The notes under the pieces are model-generated. The model was not told the origin of the DNA. It saw only the letters and a list, made by a program, of their open reading frames with translations, and did no database searches. Below are positions 33,071 to 38,917 of a stretch of 38,917 bases of DNA, piece after piece. Location: positions 1 to 38,917 of the forward strand of contig DAOOVD010000021.1 of assembly GCA_035369845.1 (NCBI GenBank), written 5' to 3'. Within the stretch, counting starts at the first letter, position 1. Each line of letters starts with the position of its first letter. Source of the stretch: DAOOVD01 sp035369845. GTDB lineage: Bacteria > Bacillota > Desulfotomaculia > Desulfotomaculales > Pelotomaculaceae. Both the position numbers and the translations under genes were made by a program.

Positions 33071-33493
33071 ATGAGCAGGAGGCTGGCCAGGGAAAGGGCG
33101 CTCCAGGTTCTTTTTCAGGTAGACATGGCCGGGGCCGACGAGGACGAAGCGTTTTCGCAGATGGACGAGAACTTCGGGACTCTGGTCAGGCATGGGGACT
33201 TTGCCGTGAGGCTAGTGCGCGGCACGCTGGAAAATTTGGGGTTTATTGACGGGATTATTGCGGGTATAAGCAAAGACTGGGACATAAAAAGAATGGCGTA
33301 TGTGGACAGGAACATCATGAGGCTGGCGCTGTACGAAATACTTTTCTGCGATGATATTCCGGACAGCGTTTCGGTGAATGAAGCCATTGAGATGGGAAAA
33401 ACCTTCGGAGGGGAGGAATCCGGAAAATTTATCAACGGGATACTGGGAAAAGTGCTTGAAAACCCGGACCAGTTCAGGCCCTGTAGACAATAA
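33071..33493 (+). CDS. nusB: transcription antitermination factor NusB
   Basis: 140 residues. All-helical RNA-binding protein that, with NusE, binds boxA in rRNA transcripts. RRLARERALQVLFQVDMAG at the start, MAYVDRNIMRLALYEILF and SVNEAIEMGKTFGGEESGKFINGILGKV are the family blocks. ATG 33071 follows AGGAGG (33059-33064) 6 bases upstream; the earlier in-frame ATG at 33065 directly abuts it. Confidence 0.94.
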   Translation: MSRRLARERALQVLFQVDMAGADEDEAFSQMDENFGTLVRHGDFAVRLVRGTLENLGFIDGIIAGISKDWDIKRMAYVDRNIMRLALYEILFCDDIPDSVSVNEAIEMGKTFGGEESGKFINGILGKVLENPDQFRPCRQ

Positions 33494-33526
33494 AATTGCC
33501 CGCAGTCCGTTCGGTGTTTTTTAAGG

Positions 33527-33554
33527 GCAGTGCCCGTTCCGGGTCTGCTTTTTT
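33527..33554 (+). terminator. Rho-independent terminator after nusB
   Basis: GCAG (33527) pairs with CTGC (33545-33548) and CCCG (33533) with CGGG (33540-33543) around TTC, with small internal bulges, followed by six T. It lies about 35 bases after the nusB stop and is preceded by another T-run at 33517-33522. Confidence 0.6.
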
Positions 33555-33621
33555 AGGTTTATTGCCGTGTGATACATTGCAAGAAGGATAAACTGCTTGA
33601 ATCTAGAATCAATTTGACGGG

Positions 33622-33687
33622 AGACCGCACCTATGTCCGCCGGCGGTTCGCCGTACCAACCGCGTTAGCACTTGCTTTTTGCGGTCT
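33622..33687 (+). other. inverted repeat in the nfnA leader
   Basis: AGACCGCA (33622-33629) and TGCGGTCT (33680-33687) are exact reverse complements 50 bases apart, in the 254-base gap between nusB and nfnA. No gene or recognised RNA family is identified. A short open frame here (33569-33763) lacks protein-like composition. Confidence 0.35.
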
Positions 33688-33747
33688 GCTTCCAATCCTT
33701 GGGCCACGCGCTCGCGGCCGTTTTCGACAAGAAAAGGAGAAAAGAAA

Positions 33748-34611
33748 ATGTACAGGATTTTGAGAAAAACAAGACTTTCCCCTACCATCCACCTTGTTGA
33801 GGTAGCCGCTCCCGCGGTTGCCAGAAAAGCGGAGGCGGGACACTTCATCATACTCCGACTGACTGAAAAGGGTGAGCGTATACCTCTGACCATTGCCGAC
33901 TTCGACCGGGAAAAGGGAACCGTTACCTGCGTTTTCCAGGAAGCCGGCAAAACCACCATCGAACTGGGCAGTTTGCGGGAGGGCGACAGCATTTCCGATT
34001 TTGTGGGACCTCTAGGAACTCCTTCCCATATTGAAAATTTCGGACGGGTTGTCTGCGTCGGCGGCGGTGTGGGGGTCGCACCCGTTTACCCCATCGCCAG
34101 GTCTTTGAAGGCGGCAGGTAACGAAGTAATCGGCATAATGGGGGCCAGAACCGGGGCTCTTCTTTTCTGGGAAGACAGGATGAGGGCCGTCAGTAATGCC
34201 CTGCACGTCTGCACGGATGACGGATCTTACGGGCGAAAGGGTTTTGTAACCGATATTCTGAAGGAGATTGCGGAGGATGATGAAAAGCCGGACCTGTGCA
34301 TAGCCATCGGACCCCTGCCGATGATGAAGGCGGTCTGCGACCTGACGAAGAAATACAACCTAAAAACCCTGGTCAGCCTCAACAGCATCATGGTCGACGG
34401 CACCGGCATGTGCGGCAGCTGCCGCGTTACCGTAGGCGGCGAAACAAAATTCACCTGTGTTGACGGGCCAGAGTTCGACGGGCACAAGGTGGACTTTGCG
34501 GAAATGATCAGGCGGTCCGTCATATACAGAGACCAGGAAAAAAGGTCGATGGAAATCCATCTGAACAGGGCGGCGCACAGATGCGGCTGCAGTGCGGGGG
34601 GTGGGGAATAG
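33748..34611 (+). CDS. nfnA: NfnA-type ferredoxin-NADP+ oxidoreductase small subunit
   Basis: 287 residues, of the sulfide dehydrogenase/dihydroorotate dehydrogenase electron-transfer family. An N-terminal FAD-binding barrel (about 1-95, with RIPLTIADFD) is followed by the NAD-binding domain (GGVGVAPVYPIARSL) and a [2Fe-2S] module at the C-terminus with MVDGTGMCGSCRVTV and FTCVDGPEFDG. In NfnAB complexes it takes electrons to and from NAD(H), while NfnB handles ferredoxin and NADPH, by flavin-based bifurcation. ATG 33748 follows AAAAGGAG. It overlaps or abuts nfnB, so both are made from one message. Confidence 0.88.
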   Translation: MYRILRKTRLSPTIHLVEVAAPAVARKAEAGHFIILRLTEKGERIPLTIADFDREKGTVTCVFQEAGKTTIELGSLREGDSISDFVGPLGTPSHIENFGRVVCVGGGVGVAPVYPIARSLKAAGNEVIGIMGARTGALLFWEDRMRAVSNALHVCTDDGSYGRKGFVTDILKEIAEDDEKPDLCIAIGPLPMMKAVCDLTKKYNLKTLVSLNSIMVDGTGMCGSCRVTVGGETKFTCVDGPEFDGHKVDFAEMIRRSVIYRDQEKRSMEIHLNRAAHRCGCSAGGGE

Positions 34612-34634
34612 TGACGGAACAAAAAAGGAGGATC

Positions 34635-36020
34635 ATGCCACGGAAGCACGCGATGCCGGCCCAGGATCCGCATACGAGGACGGGGAATTTCAACGAGGTG
34701 GCGCTGGGTTACGATGAGGAAACGGCGGCGGCCGAGGCAAAACGCTGTCTCCAGTGCAGAAATGCCCCGTGCCGGCAGGGTTGTCCGGTCGAGGTTGACA
34801 TACCTGCTTTTATCAGGCTTGCCGCCGCCGGTGATTTTGCCGGCGCAGGCAGAAAGCTCAAGGAGAAAAACGCCCTGCCCGCCGTATGCGGGAGGGTATG
34901 TCCGCAGGAAGTTCAGTGTGAAAAACACTGCACTCTGGGGAAGAGATACGAACCGGTGGGAATAGGCCGCCTGGAGCGGTTTGTCGCTGATTGGGAACTG
35001 AAAAACGGATTGCAGAAGCAGGAAACGGCGCCGGCATCAGGCAGGAAAGTGGCTGTAGTCGGATCCGGCCCTGCGGGACTGACGTGCGCCGCCGACCTGG
35101 CGAAGCTCGGGCACAGTGTCAAGGTTTACGAAGCCCTGCACGTGCCCGGAGGGGTATTGATGTACGGTATTCCCGAGTTTCGCCTGCCCAAAGCGGTTGT
35201 CCGGGCGGAAGTGGAAAACCTGAAAAAGCTGGGCGTGGAAATAATTGTCGATGCCGTGGTGGGAAAGTTTTCAACCGTAGATGAACTGATGAATGAACAG
35301 GGATTTGACGCTGTATTCATAGGCACCGGTGCGGGACTGCCCCACTTTATGGGGATACCCGGCGAAAATGCCTGCGGAGTATACTCGGCCAATGAATTTC
35401 TGACGCGCACCAACCTGATGAAGGCATACCTCTTTCCGGAGTACGACACTCCCATCAGGGTCGGCAGGAAGGTAGCCGTGCTGGGGGGCGGGAATGTGGC
35501 CATGGATTCCGCCAGAACCGCCCTGCGCCTCGGGGCGGAAGAGTCCTGGATCGTTTACCGGCGGACCAGGGCGGAGATGCCGGCCCGGCGGGAGGAGATT
35601 GAACATGCTGAGGAGGAAGGTGTCAAATTCGCTTTTTTGACCAGTCCGGTAAGAATTCTGCACAACGATGATTACTGGGTTACCGGCATGGAATGCCTGC
35701 GCTATGAACTGGGAGAGCCTGACGCTTCCGGGCGCCGGAGCCCGGTACCTGTGCATGGCTCGGAGCACGTTTTGGATTTCGACACCGTCGTGGTCGCTAT
35801 CGGCCAGGGTCCGAACCCCCTGGTGCAAAAGACAACTGCAGGCCTCGCATGCAATAAGAGGGGCAATATCATCGCCGACCCGCAAACCGGTGCGACATCG
35901 AAACCAGGCGTCTTTGCAGGCGGAGACGTGGTTACTGGCGCCGCCACCGTTATTCTGGCCATGGGAGCGGGACGGGCAGCCGCAAGATCGATCCATAAAT
36001 ATATATCTGAAAAATGCTGA
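34635..36020 (+). CDS. nfnB: NfnB-type (GltA-like) NADPH/ferredoxin oxidoreductase large subunit
   Basis: About 461 residues. The N-terminal iron-sulfur domain has CLQCRNAPCRQGCPVEVDIP and CGRVCPQEVQCEKHC, which bind two [4Fe-4S] clusters. Then come the FAD site VAVVGSGPAGLTCAADLAK with GGVLMYGIPEFRLPK, the NADPH site VAVLGGGNVAMDSARTA with YRRTRAEMPARR, and the late FAGGDVVTGAATVILAMGAG. The same family includes the glutamate synthase small subunit, but its partner here is nfnA, not gltB, so NfnAB is the better call. ATG 34635 (AAGGAGG 3 bases before) and GTG 34611 (overlapping the nfnA stop) are both possible. Confidence 0.88.
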   Translation: MPRKHAMPAQDPHTRTGNFNEVALGYDEETAAAEAKRCLQCRNAPCRQGCPVEVDIPAFIRLAAAGDFAGAGRKLKEKNALPAVCGRVCPQEVQCEKHCTLGKRYEPVGIGRLERFVADWELKNGLQKQETAPASGRKVAVVGSGPAGLTCAADLAKLGHSVKVYEALHVPGGVLMYGIPEFRLPKAVVRAEVENLKKLGVEIIVDAVVGKFSTVDELMNEQGFDAVFIGTGAGLPHFMGIPGENACGVYSANEFLTRTNLMKAYLFPEYDTPIRVGRKVAVLGGGNVAMDSARTALRLGAEESWIVYRRTRAEMPARREEIEHAEEEGVKFAFLTSPVRILHNDDYWVTGMECLRYELGEPDASGRRSPVPVHGSEHVLDFDTVVVAIGQGPNPLVQKTTAGLACNKRGNIIADPQTGATSKPGVFAGGDVVTGAATVILAMGAGRAAARSIHKYISEKC

Positions 36021-36059
36021 GCCGGAATACTCCAAGAATGCTATCAGAGGAAAGGCCAT

Positions 36060-37283
36060 ATGCGTATTTTATCTGTCTCGGAGCTCACCAGGCATATTAA
36101 AACCTTGCTCGAAGAGGACTTTTTGCTAGCCAATGTCTGGGTAAAAGGAGAGATATTGAATTTCAAGGCTGCGTCCTCGGGGCATTTCTATTTTACCTTG
36201 AAGGACGAGCACAGCAGCATCAAAACGGTAATGTTCCGTTCCAAACGCCGCGCCGTTCCGTTCCGTCCTGAAAACGGCATGGCGGTAATCGTGCGCGGCT
36301 ATGTATCGGTTTTTGAGCGCGACGGCAGCTACCAGCTTTACGCGGAGGAAATGGAGCCGGACGGCGTCGGCGCGCTGTACCTGGCCTTTGAGCAATTGAA
36401 AGAGAGGCTCCAAAAAGAAGGACTTTTTGACCGGAAGTACAAGAAGGCTCTGCCGCTGTTGCCGCGCCGGATAGGGATTGTCACCTCGCCGACAGGTGCC
36501 GTGATAAAGGATATGGCGGAAATAATCAAGCGCCGCTGGCCCGGACGGGAGATTATCCTGGTTCCGGTACAGGTTCAGGGCGAAACCGCGCCCCCGGCTA
36601 TCGCGCGCGGCATTCAAGCACTGAACCGCATCGGGGACATCGATTTGATCATCGTCGGCCGCGGCGGAGGATCGATTGAAGAACTTTGGGCGTTCAATAC
36701 TGAAGTAGTGGCCCGCAGCATATTCGATTCAGCAATTCCGGTCATATCGGCGGTCGGTCACGAGACGGACTTTACCATCTCCGACTTTGTTGCCGATGCC
36801 CGGGCCGCAACCCCTTCAGCCGCGGCTGAAATGGCCGTGCCGGACAGGCGGGAGATGGAGAGGTATCTGCAGACGTTAAGGACCCGTCTCCTCAGGGCAA
36901 TGGAAAAGACAAAGGGCGAATACGGAAAACGGCTGGAAGCGTGTCTCAGAAGCAGAGTGTTTGCCAGACCGGACGACACGCTGTTCGGGGCCAGGCAACA
37001 AGCCCTTGATTTTCTCGGGCACCGGCTCGTCCATGGAGTTCTTGGTATAGTCCAGCGTGAACGGGGACGGCTGTCGGTGCTGGCAGGATGCTTGCAAAGC
37101 CTGAGCCCGCTGGCCACGCTGGCGAGGGGTTACAGCATATGCACCACGGAGGACGGCGGATCGGTCGTAACCGACGCCGCTTCGGTTCGCTCGGGCGACA
37201 GGCTGAACCTGCGCCTGCACAGAGGAAGACTCGAGTGTATCGTGGAGGGGCGGGACAGAACGACAGACCTGGAAAGCGCGTAG
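36060..37283 (+). CDS. xseA: exodeoxyribonuclease VII large subunit
   Basis: 407 residues. An N-terminal OB-fold (LANVWVKGEILNFKAASSGH) precedes the catalytic domain with RIGIVTSPTGAVIKDM, IIVGRGGGSIEELWAFN and ISAVGHETDFTISDFVAD, and the C-terminal half is a long coiled coil ending in the conserved ARGYSI segment. With XseB it forms the enzyme that degrades single-stranded DNA to oligonucleotides. The ATG at 36060 follows AGAGGAAAGG. The xseB gene stands two genes downstream, after folD. Confidence 0.95.
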   Translation: MRILSVSELTRHIKTLLEEDFLLANVWVKGEILNFKAASSGHFYFTLKDEHSSIKTVMFRSKRRAVPFRPENGMAVIVRGYVSVFERDGSYQLYAEEMEPDGVGALYLAFEQLKERLQKEGLFDRKYKKALPLLPRRIGIVTSPTGAVIKDMAEIIKRRWPGREIILVPVQVQGETAPPAIARGIQALNRIGDIDLIIVGRGGGSIEELWAFNTEVVARSIFDSAIPVISAVGHETDFTISDFVADARAATPSAAAEMAVPDRREMERYLQTLRTRLLRAMEKTKGEYGKRLEACLRSRVFARPDDTLFGARQQALDFLGHRLVHGVLGIVQRERGRLSVLAGCLQSLSPLATLARGYSICTTEDGGSVVTDAASVRSGDRLNLRLHRGRLECIVEGRDRTTDLESA

Positions 37284-37355
37284 CAAAACTGCGGGAAGGA
37301 CGGCCGCGGCCGAATATGTTGCAGACGGCCCGGTTGTCCGGGAAGGATGTAGAAG

Positions 37356-38219
37356 ATGGCAGTCATTATCGACGGTAAAAAAGTGGCCGCCGCCATCAGG
37401 GAAGAGGTCAGGGCCGAGGCGGCGCTGCTCAGGGAGAAGGGTGTTGTTTTGAAGCTGGCTGTCGTGCTGGTGGGAGATGACCCGGCCTCACTTCTGTATT
37501 CCCGTTCCATAGAGAAGTCCTGCCGGAACGCGGGAGTGGATTTCGAACTGTTCGCTCTGCCGGACGCCGCACATGAGGACGAAGTGGTTGACGTAATCGA
37601 AAGGCTGAACTGGGACGCTTCCGTCCACGGAATCATGATAGAATTGCCGCTACCCAGGGGCATGAACAAGAGGAGAGTTTTGGAGGCCGTTTCCCCGGTC
37701 AAGGATGTTGACGGGGTACACCCGATCAATCGCGGGTACAACCTGAGCAACAGCGGAGGCCTTTATCCCACCACGCCGCAAAGCTGTATTGAGATTATGC
37801 TGCGGAACGGCATCGAGATAGCAAGCAGGCATGCGGTCCTGGTGGGCCGCGGGGAATCCGTGGGAAAGCCGCTTATCTTCATGATGCTGAATCATAACGC
37901 CACCGTTACCGTATGTCACAGCAGGACGAAGGATCTGGCGTATCATACCCGTCAGGCTGATATCCTCGTCGCGGCTGTGGGAAAGCCGAAAATGATTACA
38001 GCCGATATGATCAAGCCCGGTGCGGTGGTGCTGGACGTGGGCATCAACGAAATGGAGGGCGGCGGTATCTGCGGGGACGTTGATTTCGAAAATGTCAAAG
38101 AAAAAGCCAGCGCCATATCACCGGTGCCCGGAGGCGTGGGGAGCCTGACCTCGGCCCTCATTCTGAAGAACGTTATAAAAGCTTATGACATGCAGTCGGG
38201 AAAAGTGAACCCGTTGTAG
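37356..38219 (+). CDS. folD: bifunctional methylenetetrahydrofolate dehydrogenase / cyclohydrolase
   Basis: 287 residues. Interconverts 5,10-methylene- and 10-formyl-tetrahydrofolate through NADP-dependent oxidation and hydrolysis. The active-site Tyr and Lys are in YSRSIEKSC, VDGVHPINRG follows, TPQSCIEIMLRNGIE and VLVGRGESVGKP mark the NADP domain, and the end has SPVPGGVGSLTSALILKN. ATG 37356 follows GGAAGG. It lies between xseA and xseB, as commonly seen in Firmicutes. Confidence 0.95.
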   Translation: MAVIIDGKKVAAAIREEVRAEAALLREKGVVLKLAVVLVGDDPASLLYSRSIEKSCRNAGVDFELFALPDAAHEDEVVDVIERLNWDASVHGIMIELPLPRGMNKRRVLEAVSPVKDVDGVHPINRGYNLSNSGGLYPTTPQSCIEIMLRNGIEIASRHAVLVGRGESVGKPLIFMMLNHNATVTVCHSRTKDLAYHTRQADILVAAVGKPKMITADMIKPGAVVLDVGINEMEGGGICGDVDFENVKEKASAISPVPGGVGSLTSALILKNVIKAYDMQSGKVNPL

Positions 38220-38247
38220 TTGCAGAGAAAGAATGCAGGAGGATATG

Positions 38248-38505
38248 ATGAAAACAGAGAATGAAAAAATGAATTTCGAAGAAGCTCTGGCGCGGCTGGA
38301 AGCTGTGGTGAAAGAACTGGAGGACGGCCGGCTGCCCCTGGAGAGGTCTCTCGAACTCTTTGCCGAAGGGATAGGGCTTTCAAAAATTTGCAGCCGGTAC
38401 CTGGAGGAAGCGGAACAGCGGATTGCGATCCTGACTGCAGACGAAAAGGGCGGCATTACCCTGAAGGAAATGAGCTCTTTCGCGCCGGGGGAGGCTAAAC
38501 CTTGA
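38248..38505 (+). CDS. xseB: exodeoxyribonuclease VII small subunit
   Basis: About 85 residues. FEEALARLEAVVKELEDGRL, PLERSLELFAEGIGL and the helical tail are the full small-subunit fold that binds XseA. ATG 38248 is preferred, with AGGAGG (38237-38242) 5 bases upstream; ATG 38233 lies before that ribosome site. The stop overlaps the ispA start. Confidence 0.93.
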   Translation: MKTENEKMNFEEALARLEAVVKELEDGRLPLERSLELFAEGIGLSKICSRYLEEAEQRIAILTADEKGGITLKEMSSFAPGEAKP

Positions 38506-38917
38506 ATTTCAAAGAAGAGTTGAAAAAAAGGGCTTCGATTGTGGAACAGGCTCTTGAACGCTACCTGCCGCCGGAGGACGCCCACCCGCCGGTTATTCAC
38601 CGGGCGATGCGCTACAGCACGATAGGCGGTGGCAAAAGGCTGAGGCCGGTCCTCGCAATTGCTTCCGCCGAATCGGTGGGAGGCAGTCCCTTTGACGTCC
38701 TGCCCGCGGCTTGCGCACTCGAGCTCATTCACGCTTATTCGCTAATACACGACGACCTTCCCGCTATGGACAACGACGACTACCGTAGGGGAAAACTGAC
38801 AAGCCACAAGGTATTCGGAGAAGCTATGGCTATTTTGGCCGGGGACGCCCTGCTTACGCTGGCTTTTCAGTTGCTGTCGGAAAATAAAAATGCGCGTCCC
38901 GAGAACGTTATCAAGGT
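38502..38917 (+). CDS. ispA: polyprenyl (farnesyl) diphosphate synthase, N-terminal part, cut by window edge
   Basis: Open to the end of the window; 138 codons visible. The GGGKRLRPVLAIA substrate-binding motif and the first Asp-rich motif DDLPAMDNDD are present, with two residues between DD and M as in bacterial farnesyl diphosphate synthases. It condenses isopentenyl diphosphate with dimethylallyl and geranyl diphosphate. TTG 38502 overlaps the xseB stop; GGGGGAGG (38486-38493) is the ribosome site. The C-terminal half lies outside the window. Confidence 0.92.
   Translation, partial: MNFKEELKKRASIVEQALERYLPPEDAHPPVIHRAMRYSTIGGGKRLRPVLAIASAESVGGSPFDVLPAACALELIHAYSLIHDDLPAMDNDDYRRGKLTSHKVFGEAMAILAGDALLTLAFQLLSENKNARPENVIK

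Noticed and set aside
33569..33763. 64-residue open frame in the nfnA leader
   Set aside because: No ribosome site, overlaps the nfnA start and contains the leader's inverted repeat; composition is not protein-like.

Overview
The window comes from an endospore-forming member of the Firmicutes. It holds pro-sigma-K, a complete spoIIIAA-AH operon and the Firmicutes gene order aroQ / M24 peptidase / efp / spoIIIA / accB-accC / asp23 / nusB / xseA / folD / xseB / ispA. Base composition looks a little above 50% GC by eye. Many genes start with GTG or TTG after strong AGGAGG-type ribosome sites. An NfnAB-type transhydrogenase, a CD1247-like protein and a type IV pilus locus point (by inference) to an anaerobic Peptococcaceae / Desulfotomaculum-Pelotomaculum type organism.

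Layout. 1-486: tail of an MFS exporter. 559-1266 (minus): intact sigK. 1415-6981: tight run cobK, mobA, yqeG, aroE, aroC, aroK, aroB, several overlapping by a few bases, giving four of the shikimate-pathway enzymes. 7031-15470: pilus or pseudopilus locus pilB, pilC, major pilin, prepilin peptidase, four minor pilins, pilM, pilN, pilO; no retraction ATPase is present. 15471-15960: gene-free, with a repeat element and a palindromic site. 15961-19366: tldD, a small YabG-N-like gene with its own sigma-K-like promoter and terminator, then tldE. 19400-22378: aroQ, M24 aminopeptidase, efp and a CD1247-like gene, with a second copy of the repeat element between the peptidase and efp. 22406-22750 (minus): small membrane protein. 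22911-28130: spoIIIAA to spoIIIAH. 28320-31632: carboxyltransferase fused to a biotin carrier, then biotin carboxylase. 31780-33493: asp23, amaP, a DUF2273 gene and nusB. 33748-36020: nfnA and nfnB. 36060-38917: xseA, folD, xseB and the start of ispA.

Functional themes. Mother-cell sporulation is represented by sigma-K, the SpoIIIA channel and the YabG-like protein. The shikimate genes are split between the aroE-C-K-B run and the distant aroQ. The biotin-dependent carboxylase locus feeds oxaloacetate and/or malonyl-CoA synthesis.

Most interesting signals. (1) A full accB-like reading frame is nested in frame inside the carboxyltransferase gene, with its own near-perfect Shine-Dalgarno and start at 29805, so one gene may make two biotin carriers. 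(2) Two copies of a palindromic, non-coding element lie at 15657-15907 and 20924-21238; the second is flanked by an exact 13-bp direct repeat and carries nested inverted repeats including a REP-like hairpin. (3) A stand-alone YabG N-terminal-like domain sits behind a consensus sigma-K promoter between tldD and tldE. (4) The carboxylase leader has mutually exclusive hairpins typical of attenuation.
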